The notes beneath the pieces are model-generated. The model was not told where the DNA came from and did not search any database. It saw only the letters and a program-made list of their open reading frames with translations. DNA of 64,000 nucleotides from NCBI RefSeq assembly GCF_001188955.3, contig NZ_JPRF03000023.1, positions 81,482-145,481 on the forward strand, read 5' to 3'. This stretch comes from Kitasatospora aureofaciens. GTDB lineage: Bacteria; Actinomycetota; Actinomycetes; Streptomycetales; Streptomycetaceae. The first letter of the stretch is position 1. Each line of letters begins with the position of its first letter. This document shows, one piece after another, positions 41,388 to 50,446 of this stretch. The position numbers were made by a program, and so were the translations under genes.

Positions 41388-42949
41388 TCAGAGCTGGAAG
41401 GTGGCGACGGCGGCGGCGGTGTCGGAGGGCCACTCGTTGGCGGCGGTGTTCGGCTCCGGCTGGGGCCAGCCCGCGACCAGGGTGTGCGCCTCGACCAGCT
41501 TCAGCGCTCCGGCGTACTGGACGAAGTCGATGCGGTCCTGCGGCTCGGGGCGGTCGCCGCGCCGCTTGCGGGTGGGCGACCAGGTGAAGCCGGGGGCCTT
41601 GACCGGGTCGGGGTTCTCCTCGCGGAAGGTGTCGGTGAGCCCGGCCTCCTGGAGAGTCGCGGTGACCGGCCACCTGAGCGCGCCGACCCCGTTGTGGGCG
41701 GCGGCGGTGGCGGCCGTCCAGTCCAGGTGAGAGGGCGAGGAGAGGGAGCCGGCCAGTACCACCGGGATGCGCCGGGCGAGGTCCGCGCGCACGGCGGCGG
41801 CCAGCGCCCTGGCCTGCTTGAGCCGCACCGAGGCGTTCTCGGCGGCCAGCACCTGGGCGGCGCTGCTGCCGTCCTGCACCGCGTACGGGCCGTAGCCCGC
41901 CTCGTCGAGGTGGGCGGCCCAGAACCGGACACTGCGACCGCCCGGCAGCTGGACGGTGGCCGCGACGGCGGGCAACTCGGCGGTGGCCGGGGTCAGTTCG
42001 GTCAGCGGGTAGCGACTGAGGATGCCGACGCTACCCGGGCTCTGGTGGGCGTACCAGCCCAGTGCGTCGGCCAGGGTCCTGGCCCGTTCTCCGGCCGTCT
42101 CCTGCAGCGCGAGCACGTCCAGGCCCTGGGCGAGGACGATGCGCAGCTGCTTCTCCAGCGCGTCGGTGCAGCCGGAGCCGGCGTCGTGCAGGTTCCAGCC
42201 GGCGGCCTTGAGCCGGGGCGGGGCCGCCGGATCCACGACGGGGACGAGCACGGTGACGGTGTCGGTGGCGCCGGTGCTGTCCTTGACGCCGACCACCACC
42301 AGCTCGGGGTTGCGGCCGGGGGCGGCGGGCGCCGTGCCGGTGACGGTGCCGTCGGCGCCGACCGAGGCCCAGGCCGCACCGCCGAGCTTGCGGTAGGCCG
42401 CCGACCCGGGAGCATTGCCGGCGGGACGGGACCAGAGGCCGCCGAGCCCGATCTTCACGGCGGCGCCGGGGGCGACCGGGGTGGCGGTGAAGGAGTCGAC
42501 GGCGGCATGCGGGCGGACCACCGGGGGCTTGGCGCGGAAGCCGAACGGGGCGGTCTGTGCCAGGACGCCGTAGCCGTCCTTGGCCAGCAGGTAGGCGGTG
42601 TACGGGCCGCCGGTCAGCGCGGAGGTGTCGAGCTGGACGTCGCCGGAGGTGCCGGGGGTGTACTTCCAGAGCAGCGAGGCGCCGCTGCCGGGTTGGCGGC
42701 TGCCGTCGTAGATGCCGACCCAGTTCTTGGCGTCGGGGGCGTCGGTGGTCCAGTGGAACGTGAGCCGGTCGCCTTCGGCGGGGCTGCTGGAGGAGGTCAG
42801 GGTCAGGGCGCTGCCTGCGGCCACGGTTGTCCTGTCCGCCGGCGCGGGACCGGTCCGCCGGGGGACGGTGCCGGACCGCGCGCGGCTGGTCACGGAGGCT
42901 GGGAGGGAGGAGCACCCGCAGTTGGCTGTACAACTGCGGGCGGGCTCAT
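41388..42949 (-). CDS. Endonuclease/exonuclease/phosphatase (EEP) domain protein
   Basis: Up to 520 residues. The first ~130 residues hold an Ig-like module (DRLTFHWTTDAPDAKNWVGI, SALTGGPYTAYLLAKDGYGV), then a second linker beta domain, then EEP: KAAGWNLHDAGSGC, VLALQETAGERARTLADALG (metal Glu), RFWAAHLDEAGYG (His), RIDFVQYAGALKL (Asp/His region). It may be a nuclease, sphingomyelinase-like or phosphatase enzyme acting outside with phospholipase C. The start is unclear: ATG 42949 gives no good signal peptide; a GTG near 42898 is also possible. Confidence 0.7.
42915..42940. promoter_or_regulatory. Perfect hairpin at the EEP gene start
   Basis: CCCGCAGTTG-GCTGTA-CAACTGCGGG, 10-bp arms. If the start is downstream it is a leader hairpin or operator; if the start is 42949 it lies in codons 4-12. 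Confidence 0.5.
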
Positions 42950-43124
42950 TCATCCGAAGGCCAGCAACCAGGGCGTGAACGGCACGTGACGGAGCATCGG
43001 GCGGTTCGCGAACTCCGGGGCGGTAGCGCACTGATGGGCGTCGGCAGGGGCGGCACACGCAGGGCCGCGACGGGTGATCCGTCGCGGCCCTCCGGGGATG
43101 AGCGGTGGGGACGCCGGGTTGGCG

Positions 43125-43184
43125 GGCCCGTGCTCCGGCTCGCGCTCCGGCTCGCGCCCGGGCCCGTGCTCCGGCCCGTGCTCA
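43125..43184 (+). repeat. Five 12-bp tandem units at a gene end
   Basis: Units close to GGCYCGYGCTCC start at 43125, 43137, 43149, 43161 and 43173. The last unit contains the stop codon of the CsoR-like gene. Confidence 0.75.
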
Positions 43185-43448
43185 GGCCAGGGCGAGGAAC
43201 AGCTTCTCCAGCTCGGCCTCGCTCATCGGCGCGCCGTCCTCGTCGGCGGCGGCCATGCACTGGCGCATCCCGCTGGCGACGATCTTGAACCCGGCCCGGT
43301 CCAGGGCGCGCGAGACCGCGGCGAGCTGGGTGACCACGTCCTTGCAGTCCCGCCCCGCCTCGATCATCGCGATCACCCCGGCCAACTGGCCCTGAGCCCG
43401 ACGCAGTCGGTTCAGGACCGCGCCGACCGCCTCCTCGTCCACCTGCAT
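43182..43448 (-). CDS. CsoR/CstR-family (DUF156) repressor
   Basis: 88-residue all-helical repressor: LNRLRRAQGQLAGVIAMIEA, GRDCKDVVTQLAAVSRALDR, AGFKIVASGMRQCMA. Cu-sensing CsoR uses Cys, then His-x3-Cys; here the two Cys are kept but the His position (four before the second Cys) is Gly. That pattern is closer to the persulphide sensor CstR than to CsoR. ATG at 43448 follows AAAGG; GTG 43466 is an alternative. No metal pump or sulphur gene is adjacent, so the target is unknown. Confidence 0.82.
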   Translation of the reverse strand: MQVDEEAVGAVLNRLRRAQGQLAGVIAMIEAGRDCKDVVTQLAAVSRALDRAGFKIVASGMRQCMAAADEDGAPMSEAELEKLFLALA

Positions 43449-43544
43449 GTCCGGGCCGCCTTTCACATCGACTGTCGGCTGCCAAGTGTACCCGGCGGGG
43501 TATTCATTCCCGGCTGGACCAAGCCCTCCCGAAAGGGCCCCTGA

Positions 43545-43889
43545 TCAGCGGCGGGCCAGTCGGCGCTCGCCCCCGGTGCCGGTCGCGTACGGTAGCTCGT
43601 AGTAGGCGAACACCTCGGGTTCGTCGGTGGCGGGCAGGACGTCGTCGGTGCCGATCGCGGGTGCCTGCTTGACCTTGGCCTTCGGGTACGGCACCCGCAG
43701 GTAGGCCGGCCCTGCCACCGAGCCCTCCAGCGGGACGAAGACCAGGCGGCGCTTGGTCACACCGGTCAGGACGGTGGCGAAGAACGGCTCGTCGGTGGCC
43801 GTCTCGACGTACACCGACTCCAGCGTGCCGATACGGCGGTCCTTCTCGTCGACCACCGGCTGGCCGCGCCACTCGCGGATGTCTGCCAT
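43545..43889 (-). CDS. PRC-barrel domain protein
   Basis: 114-residue protein: MADIREWRGQPVVDEKDRRI, GTLESVYVETATDEPFFATV and LVFVPLEGSVAGPAYLRVPY form one PRC-barrel. The tail has DDVLPATDEPEVFAYYELPY. Such proteins are often stress-induced and cytosolic. ATG at 43889. It precedes the CsoR-like gene by 96 bases on the same strand. Confidence 0.82.
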   Translation of the reverse strand: MADIREWRGQPVVDEKDRRIGTLESVYVETATDEPFFATVLTGVTKRRLVFVPLEGSVAGPAYLRVPYPKAKVKQAPAIGTDDVLPATDEPEVFAYYELPYATGTGGERRLARR

Positions 43890-44220
43890 AGCGATCCCCA
43901 CGACCTCGGCCTCCCGTGTCGTGCCCTGCCGACGGCTCCGTCCGGCCCGCCGGCTCCGCCGGGCCCACCGCCCGGGGTTTCCATCCTGCGCCGGGACGGC
44001 CGCCGGGGCACGACGAAAGGGACGCACGGGGGTGAGTGGTTCGAGGGTGGTGCGGGGCGGGGTGCGCGGCCGGGGGTGGGGACTTCTGGACCCCGGACAG
44101 GGGGGCTGGCACCAGGGACCCGGGCTCCGTCCCCCGCTACGGTCGTCGCGACGGCTCCGGACCGGGGCGGTCACGGAGTCCGTCCGCACGCGACGACCGT
44201 CCATGACGTGGGGGAACACC
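43890..44220. other. Divergent spacer
   Basis: 331 bases with no supported gene. It contains a wide inverted repeat GGTCGTCGCG (44141-44150) / CGCGACGACC (44189-44198), close to the lipoprotein start, of unknown role. Confidence 0.4.
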
Positions 44221-44955
44221 ATGGTCCAGTACCGCAGCTATCAGCGTCTTGCCGGGGCCGCCGTGGTCGCCGGGCTCGCCGTGGGCGCGCTCACCGCCTG
44301 CGACCCGGTCGGGACCGAGGTCAGCGACGACGCGACCGTCTCCGGAAGGATCACCGCCGTCAAGCTGGACGACCTCTCCGGGGAGGTCACCGTCCACGGC
44401 AAGTCCGGCACCGGGAGTGCCTCCGTCCACCGGAAGATCACCTACCAGGACAGCAAGCCCGGGACGACCACCCGGATCGAGGACGGGGTCCTGGTGCTCG
44501 GCGGCTGCGGGCACAACTGCTCGGTGAGCTACACCGTCGAGCTGCCCGCCGGACTGCCGGTCAGCGGCGGCACCTCCTCAGGCGGGATCCACCTCACCGA
44601 GGTCGGCTCGGTGTCGGTGCACACCGACTCCGGCAACATCTCGGTCGACCAGGCAACCGGAGCGGTCGACCTGCGCACCGACAGCGGTGACATCGACGGC
44701 ACTTCGCTCAAGGGCGACCGGATCCAGGCCAAGACGGACAGCGGCGCGATCAAGCTCACCGCCGCCAAGGCCCAGGACGTCAAGGCCAGCACCGACAACG
44801 GCGAGATCCGCCTCACCGTCCCGCCGGGTTCCTACCGCGTCAGCGCCGGGACGGACATCGGCTCGAAGCACATCGGCGTCCAGAACGACCCCAACGGCAA
44901 GTTCAAACTGGACCTGGGTACGGACATCGGCGACATCACCGTCAACACGGGCTGA
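44221..44955 (+). CDS. DUF4097-type beta-helix lipoprotein
   Basis: 244-residue lipoprotein: signal QRLAGAAVVAGLAVGALTAC with lipobox L-T-A-C (Cys27). The rest is a regular beta-solenoid of short repeats (VSVHTDSGNISVDQATG, VDLRTDSGDIDGTSLKG, IQAKTDSGAIKLTAAKA, VKASTDNGEIRLTV) with the DSG-x-I-x pattern of DUF4097. Such proteins sit on the outer face of the membrane. ATG at 44221. A large hairpin follows the stop. Confidence 0.82.
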   Translation: MVQYRSYQRLAGAAVVAGLAVGALTACDPVGTEVSDDATVSGRITAVKLDDLSGEVTVHGKSGTGSASVHRKITYQDSKPGTTTRIEDGVLVLGGCGHNCSVSYTVELPAGLPVSGGTSSGGIHLTEVGSVSVHTDSGNISVDQATGAVDLRTDSGDIDGTSLKGDRIQAKTDSGAIKLTAAKAQDVKASTDNGEIRLTVPPGSYRVSAGTDIGSKHIGVQNDPNGKFKLDLGTDIGDITVNTG

Positions 44956-45004
44956 CCGCCCCGCCCCGTGAAAAATTCGGCGGGCCCGGGTGGGGGCGGG
45001 GCGG
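44956..45004. terminator. Terminator between convergent genes
   Basis: CCGCCCCGCCCC (44956-44967) pairs with GGGGCGGGGCGG (44993-45004); the loop has AAAAATT. Confidence 0.6.
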
Positions 45005-45083
45005 TCCGCAGGGATCCCCACTCCGGGTACGCACCTCGGCGGGCGCACCCGAAAGGCTGTGTCCGGAGCGGTGATCCCTAAGG

Positions 45084-45731
45084 TCAGAGGCCGGTCTGGA
45101 TCTCGGCCCGGTGGCGGATGTACTCGTCGGGATGCGAGCGGGCGATCGTGACCGCCGCCTCGACCAGGGCGTGCAGTTCGGCCGGGTAGGCGCGCGCGAC
45201 CAGCGGCAGGCCGGGCAGGATGCAGCGGCGGACGTCGAGGTCCTCGTTGGCGACGAACTCCCGCAGCGCGGCCTCGTTCCAGCTGTCGCGGACGGTCGCG
45301 CCCTCGTCGGCGGTCGCGTTCCGGCCGCCGCCGACCGTCAGTGCCGTCCAGTACCAGGCCCGGGCGGCACCGGCGCGCTCCGGGTTGGTGCCGGTCTGCA
45401 GGTAGCCCAGCAGGGTCAGGCGGACCCGGCGCTGGCCGAAGGCGACGAGGGCGGGCTCAACGAGGCGGCGGTTGAAGCTCGGGTTGGGGTCGTGGACCGC
45501 CGCCTCCAGCAGCGGCTCGAAGTACTCCTCGGGCAGCTCGGACCGCCCGGCGAGCGCCTTGTGGACCTCCCATCGGGCCGCGCTCGGGTAGTCCGCCCCC
45601 GGTGCGACCTCGGCCCCGAGCACGCGGAGCAGACGCGCGAGCCGCAGCTCGAACGCCTCCGATCCGCCCTCCGTGCGCCCGGGCAACGGCTGGAGAATCC
45701 GCACCTCGCCGGCCGTGTCCTTGGTTTCCAC
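45084..45731 (-). CDS. HEAT-like/armadillo hypothetical protein
   Basis: 215-residue helical protein of unknown function. EEYFEPLLEAAVHDPNPSFN, RRVRLTLLGYLQTGTNPERA and EALREFV-type helices (ALREFVANEDLDVRRCILPG) look like degenerate HEAT repeats. GTG 45731 was chosen because GAGGAGG lies six bases before it. The 171-base spacer upstream to 45902 shows no supportable gene. Confidence 0.6.
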   Translation of the reverse strand: METKDTAGEVRILQPLPGRTEGGSEAFELRLARLLRVLGAEVAPGADYPSAARWEVHKALAGRSELPEEYFEPLLEAAVHDPNPSFNRRLVEPALVAFGQRRVRLTLLGYLQTGTNPERAGAARAWYWTALTVGGGRNATADEGATVRDSWNEAALREFVANEDLDVRRCILPGLPLVARAYPAELHALVEAAVTIARSHPDEYIRHRAEIQTGL

Positions 45732-45902
45732 GAACATCCTCCTCATTCTGAGTCATCGGCAGACTACTCGCTGATACACCAGTTCGGCGGCGGTTTTCGG
45801 CCAGGACCGGATCTTGGAGCGTTCAGGAGGGAGTTCTGACGTTGCCTCAGTCCGCAATCGCGGTAGACGGCGCGAGTTGCGGATCGCAGTGGTGATGGTG
45901 CG

Positions 45903-46577
45903 TCAGGACGGTCTGCCGGGCGGGACGAGTCCGGACTGGTAGGCGATCGCGACGAGCTGCGCCCGGTCCCGGGCGTCCAGCTTGGCCATCGCCCGGTGCA
46001 CATGGGTGCGGACGGTGAACGGGCTGACGAACATCCGCTCGGCGATCTCCTCGTTGGTGAGCCCGGTGGCGGCCATCGACATCACCTCGCGCTCACGGGC
46101 GGTGAGGACGGAGAGCCGCTCGGAGGGCGCGACGGCGGCCGGGTCGGGCTGGGCGAGGAACTGCTCGATCACGGCCCGGGTCGCGGCGGGCGAGAGCAGG
46201 GCGTCGCCGGCCGCGACGGTGCGGACGGCGGCCAGCAGTTCCTTCGGGTCGGCGCCCTTGCCGAGGAATCCCCCGGCGCCCGCGCGCAGCGCCTGGGCCA
46301 CGTACTCGTCGATCTCGAAGGTGGTGAGGATGAGCACCCGGGTGCCGGACAGCTCCTCGTCCGCGCAGATCTCGGCGGTGGCGCCGAGGCCGTCGGCGCC
46401 GGGCATCCGGATGTCCATCAGCACGATGTCGGGCTTGGTGGCCCGGGCGAGTTCCACCGCCTCCCGGCCGTCGGCGGCCTCACCGACCACCTCCATGTCC
46501 TCCTCGGCGTCGATCAGCATCCGGAAGGCGCCGCGCAGCAGGGCCTGGTCGTCGGCGAGCAGCACGCGGATGGTCAT
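45903..46577 (-). CDS. NarL/LuxR-family response regulator
   Basis: 224-residue regulator. Receiver with DD at residues 9-10 (VLLADDQALLRGAFRM), phosphoacceptor in DIVLMDIRMPGADG (D54), LTT and GFLGKG. LuxR HTH near 155-205 (LTAREREVMSMAATGLTNEE, MFVSPFTVRTHVHRAMAKLD). It overlaps the upstream kinase gene by four bases, forming a DesK/NarL-type pair. The divergent or downstream target is probably the MMPL transporter two genes away. Confidence 0.92.
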   Translation of the reverse strand: MTIRVLLADDQALLRGAFRMLIDAEEDMEVVGEAADGREAVELARATKPDIVLMDIRMPGADGLGATAEICADEELSGTRVLILTTFEIDEYVAQALRAGAGGFLGKGADPKELLAAVRTVAAGDALLSPAATRAVIEQFLAQPDPAAVAPSERLSVLTAREREVMSMAATGLTNEEIAERMFVSPFTVRTHVHRAMAKLDARDRAQLVAIAYQSGLVPPGRPS

Positions 46578-48004
46578 GCGTGGTCCTTGTCCTTCCGGAT
46601 GACGCGATCTTGTCGGATGGTGTCGGGAGAGCCGGCCGCGGACGCGGAGTCGGCGGAGCGGTCGGGGCGCGCGGGCCGGACGGTGCAGTCGCGCCAGAAG
46701 GCGTGGGCGGGCCGTTCCCTGGCGGCGGGCTCGGCCGGGCCGCCCGGTTCGGTGGTGGCGGCCGCGGGGCGGGCCGCACCGTCCGTCCAGGGCCCGGCGT
46801 CGTCCCGGGCGCCGGTGCGCAGCGGGAGTTCGGCGGTGACCAGGAAACCGCCGCCGGGCCGGTGGTCGGCGGTCAGGCGCCCGCCGACCGCGCCGGCCCG
46901 CTCGCGCATGCCGATCAGGCCGAAGCCGCTCTCGCCCGGGGCAGGCGGCGGCAGCAGGGCGGTGCGGGGGCGACCGGTGGCTGTCGGGCGGCCGTTGGCG
47001 ACGGTGACCGCGACCCGGCTGCCGCTGTAGGAGAGGGTGACCTCGGCGTCGGCGCCGTGGGCGTGCTTGGCGACGTTGGTCAGCGACTCCTGGACGATCC
47101 GGAAGGCGGTGAGGTCGACGCCGGGCGACAGTGGCCGGGACTCACCCTCGACGGTGAGCCGGACCGGCACTCCGGCCCGTTCGAAGGTGTTGATCAGTTC
47201 GGGGAGCCGGTCCAGGCCGGGGGCGGGTTCGAGCGGGGCCGGATCCTCGGCACGGCGCAGCAGGCCGACGGTGGCGCGCAGCTCGTGGAGGGCGGAGCCG
47301 GTGGCGTCGGTGATGTGGCTGAGCACCTCGCGGGCCTGCACCGGGTGGCTGTCCATGAGGTGGAGGGCGATGCCGGCCTGGGCGTTGGCGAGGGCGATGT
47401 GGTGGGCGACGACGTCGTGCAGGTCGCGGGCGATCCGGATCCGCTCGTCGGCGACCCGTCGGCGGGCCTCCTCCTCGCGGGTGCGTTCGGCGCGTTCGGC
47501 GCGTTCCTCGATCGCGGCGAGGTGGGCGCGGCGGTTGCGGATGGAGTCGCCGAGGGCGCCGGGCAGCAGGGCCCAGGCGAGCACGCTGATCCGCTCGCCG
47601 ATCGGGCCGGTGGGCCCGAACAGCAGGGATATCCCGGTGAGCAGGACGGCGGTGGCGATCGAGGCGCGCAGTGCGGTGGAGCGGTCGGTGCGCACGGCGA
47701 GGAAGTAGAGCGCGAGCAGCAGGGGGGTGGCCAGCATCGGGGTGAGCCGCGGGCTGGTCCAGGTCAGCATCATGGTGCAGACCAGGGTGACTGCGGCCAC
47801 CGCGCGCGGGTGGCGGCGGTGGAAGAACACGGCCGCGGCGGCGATCAGGGCGAGGACGCCGGTGGCCGGGTCGACCGGGGCGAAGTGCCCGGTGACCTGG
47901 TCGACCGTGGCGCCGAGGCCGGTGACCGCGAGCAGGGCCAGGCCTCCGGCGGCGTCGAGCAGCCGGGGGTGCTCGCGGCGCAGGCGCTGCCAGGTGTCGC
48001 TCAT
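46574..48004 (-). CDS. DesK-type sensor histidine kinase with long C-terminal tail
   Basis: 476-residue membrane kinase. About four or five TM helices in residues 15-150 (LLALYFLAVRTDRSTALRAS), HisKA_3 near 195-260 (IARDLHDVVAHHIALANAQA with phospho-His), HATPase with N box ESLTNVAKHAHGAD and G boxes SGFGLIGMRERAGAVGG. After the ATPase domain, ~85 residues of Pro/Ala/Arg/Asp-rich tail (TGARDDAGPWTDGAARPA...) are unlike usual family ends. ATG at 48004. Couples to the regulator by an ATGA overlap. Confidence 0.9.
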   Translation of the reverse strand: MSDTWQRLRREHPRLLDAAGGLALLAVTGLGATVDQVTGHFAPVDPATGVLALIAAAAVFFHRRHPRAVAAVTLVCTMMLTWTSPRLTPMLATPLLLALYFLAVRTDRSTALRASIATAVLLTGISLLFGPTGPIGERISVLAWALLPGALGDSIRNRRAHLAAIEERAERAERTREEEARRRVADERIRIARDLHDVVAHHIALANAQAGIALHLMDSHPVQAREVLSHITDATGSALHELRATVGLLRRAEDPAPLEPAPGLDRLPELINTFERAGVPVRLTVEGESRPLSPGVDLTAFRIVQESLTNVAKHAHGADAEVTLSYSGSRVAVTVANGRPTATGRPRTALLPPPAPGESGFGLIGMRERAGAVGGRLTADHRPGGGFLVTAELPLRTGARDDAGPWTDGAARPAAATTEPGGPAEPAARERPAHAFWRDCTVRPARPDRSADSASAAGSPDTIRQDRVIRKDKDHA

Positions 48005-48229
48005 GGTCGTGCTCTCCGGGTCGGGGTGCCCTGGCCGCCCCTCGCCGGGTACTGCCAGTCGGTGCGGCGCCGCGCCCCGAGTGGGGTGCGGCGCGGCCGG
48101 GTCGGGGGCGTCCGTACGGACGGCGGCCCCGACAGCAACGGTAGCGGTTGGCGCTCGAACCGGTGTCCGAGCCGACCGGCGCCGGACCGGGCCGCCCCGG
48201 TGGGCGGCCCGGTCCGGCCGGTGCCGGGT

Positions 48230-50446
48230 CTAGACGGTGACCGATTCCCGGGCCGGGGCCGCCGGTTCGGGGGCGGCGGTGTGCAGCTTGCTGCCCTCGA
48301 CGTCGACGTCCGGTATCAGGCGGTCGAGCCAGCGCGGCAGCCACCAGGCACGGTGGTCGAGCAGGGCCAGGACGGCCGGGACGATCGTCATCCGGACCAC
48401 GAAGGCGTCGAAGGCGACGGCGGCGGCCAGCCCCAGACCCATCATCTTGATCATCGGCTCGCTCATCCCGATGAAGCCCGCGAAGACGGCGATCATGATG
48501 AAGGCGGCTGCGGTGACCACCCGGGCGTTGTGCCGGAAGCCGGTGACGATGGCCTCGCGGGGCTGCTCACCGTGGACGAAGCCCTCGCGGATCCGGGTGA
48601 CCAGGAACACCTCGTAGTCCATGGCGAGGCCGAAGACCACGCCGATCATGAAGATCGGCATCATGCTCATCACCGGACCGGTCTGCTCCACGCCGATCAG
48701 GTCGGCCAGCCAGCCCCACTGGAAGACCGCGACGACCGCGCCGAGCGCGGCGGCCACCGAGAGCAGGAAGCCGAGCGCCGCCTTGAGCGGGACGAGGACC
48801 GAGCGGAAGACCACCAGCAGCAGCAGGACGGCCAGGCCGACGACCACCGCGAGGTAGGGCAGCAGCGCGTCGGTGAGCTTCTGCGAGACGTCGATGTTCA
48901 TCGCCGTCGTACCGCTGACCAGGACCGTCGCCCCGGTGGAGGCCTTGAGTCCGGCGGCCTGGCCGCGGATGGTGTGGACCAGGTCCTTGGTCGCGGCCTC
49001 CGCCGGGCCGGTGGCCGGGACGGCGTTGAGCAGGGCGGTGTCCCCCGCCTTGTTGAACATCGGCGGCGCCACGGCGACCACGCCGGGAACGCCGGAGACG
49101 GCCTTGGCGACCTCACCCGCGGCGGCCTTCGGGTCCGGCGTGCCCTTGACGTCCACCAGGACGGTCAGCGGGCCGTTGAAGCCGGGGCCGAAGCCCTCGG
49201 AGAGCAGGTCGTAGGCGCGGCGCTGGGTGGTGGAGGTGGGCTTGGCCTCGTCGCCGGGAAGGCCGAGCCGCAGGTCGAGCGCGGGGGCGGCGAGCACGCC
49301 GAGGCCGACCACGCCGAGCAGCAGCACCGCGAGCGGGCGGCGGGTCACGAACCGGGCCCAGCGGGCGCCGCCGTTCTCCCTGGCCCCGGCCGGCTGGACC
49401 GCGCCGCCGGCCTTCTCGGCCTTGCGGACCTTGCGGGGCAGCACCTTGCGGCCGATGAAGCCGAGCAGGGCGGGCACCAGGGTCAGCGCGACCAGTACGG
49501 CGATGACGACCGTCCCGGCGGCGGCCATGCCCATCTTGGCGAGCATCGGGATGCCGACCACCGAGAGCCCGGCGAGCGCGATCACCACGGTGAGCCCCGC
49601 GAAGACCACCGCGGAGCCCGCGGTGCCGACGGCCCGGCCGGCCGCCTCCTGCGGGGTGCGGCCCTCGGAGAGCTCGGCCCGGTAGCGGGAGACGATGAAC
49701 ACGGCGTAGTCGATGCCGACGGCCAGGCCGAGCATCATGGCCAGCGTGCCGGTGGTCGAGGAGAGGCCGAGCGTGCTGCCGAGGGCGGTGATCAGCGACA
49801 TGCCGAGGCCGACCCCGATCACGGCGGTGAGCAGCGGCAGGCCGGCGGCGACCAGCGAGCCGAAGGTGATCACCAGCACGACCGCGGACAGCGCCATGCC
49901 GATCGCCTCGCTGCTGCCGCCCGCCTCGGGCTTGGCCATCAGCGCGTTGCCACCGATCTCGACCTTGAGCCCGGCGTCCCGCCCGTGCTGGGCGGCCTGC
50001 TGGAGCGCGTCGGTGGCGCTCCTGGACACCTCGCCCGCCTTGGCGGAGTAGCTGACGGTGGCGTAGGCCGTCGTCTCGTCCTTGGAGACGGCGCCCTTCA
50101 TCTTGAACGGGTCCACCGCGCTGGTGACCTGCTCGCCGTGGACGAGCTCGCCGACGGTCTTCTCCACGACCTGCTGGTTCGGCCCGGCGGTGATCTTCTG
50201 CCCGGAGGGCGCGACGAACACCAGGCGGGCCGAGGCGCCGTCGGCGTGGCCGCCGGGGAAGCGCTCGTTCATCAGGTCGAAGGCCTTCTGGGCCTCCGTC
50301 CCCGGCATCGAGAAGCCGTCGTCGGGTGCGGCGGGCGCCTTGGCCGCCAGGACTCCGCCGACTGCCAGGACGGCGACCCACAGGAGGGCCACCAGCCGGC
50401 GTCGCGCGAAGGCCCATCGGCCCAGGCGGTAGAGGAACGTTGCCAC
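48230..50446 (-). CDS. MMPL/RND-family transporter
   Basis: 738-residue exporter with 12 TM segments in two halves. Proton-relay aspartates lie in GLAVGIDYAVFIVSRYRAEL and VFGLAMDYEVFLVTRIREGF. Two porter domains follow TM1 and TM7. The linker contains KVRKAEKAGG. GTG 50446 was chosen because AAGGAG precedes it and the product then begins VATFLYRLGRWAFARRRLVA, the usual MMPL start; the longer open frame is not homologous. Streptomycete members export lipids, siderophores or antibiotics. The neighbouring two-component pair may regulate it. Confidence 0.9.
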   Translation of the reverse strand: MATFLYRLGRWAFARRRLVALLWVAVLAVGGVLAAKAPAAPDDGFSMPGTEAQKAFDLMNERFPGGHADGASARLVFVAPSGQKITAGPNQQVVEKTVGELVHGEQVTSAVDPFKMKGAVSKDETTAYATVSYSAKAGEVSRSATDALQQAAQHGRDAGLKVEIGGNALMAKPEAGGSSEAIGMALSAVVLVITFGSLVAAGLPLLTAVIGVGLGMSLITALGSTLGLSSTTGTLAMMLGLAVGIDYAVFIVSRYRAELSEGRTPQEAAGRAVGTAGSAVVFAGLTVVIALAGLSVVGIPMLAKMGMAAAGTVVIAVLVALTLVPALLGFIGRKVLPRKVRKAEKAGGAVQPAGARENGGARWARFVTRRPLAVLLLGVVGLGVLAAPALDLRLGLPGDEAKPTSTTQRRAYDLLSEGFGPGFNGPLTVLVDVKGTPDPKAAAGEVAKAVSGVPGVVAVAPPMFNKAGDTALLNAVPATGPAEAATKDLVHTIRGQAAGLKASTGATVLVSGTTAMNIDVSQKLTDALLPYLAVVVGLAVLLLLVVFRSVLVPLKAALGFLLSVAAALGAVVAVFQWGWLADLIGVEQTGPVMSMMPIFMIGVVFGLAMDYEVFLVTRIREGFVHGEQPREAIVTGFRHNARVVTAAAFIMIAVFAGFIGMSEPMIKMMGLGLAAAVAFDAFVVRMTIVPAVLALLDHRAWWLPRWLDRLIPDVDVEGSKLHTAAPEPAAPARESVTV

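Noticed and set aside
44122..44135. GGGACCCGGGCTCC as an eighth DevR-type dyad
   Set aside because: Right half does not match (GCTCC instead of GGMCC) and spacing is off.
45753..45840. Short minus-strand frame ending SKIRSWPKTAAELVYQRVVC
   Set aside because: Looks protein-like but too short and without start; no family seen.
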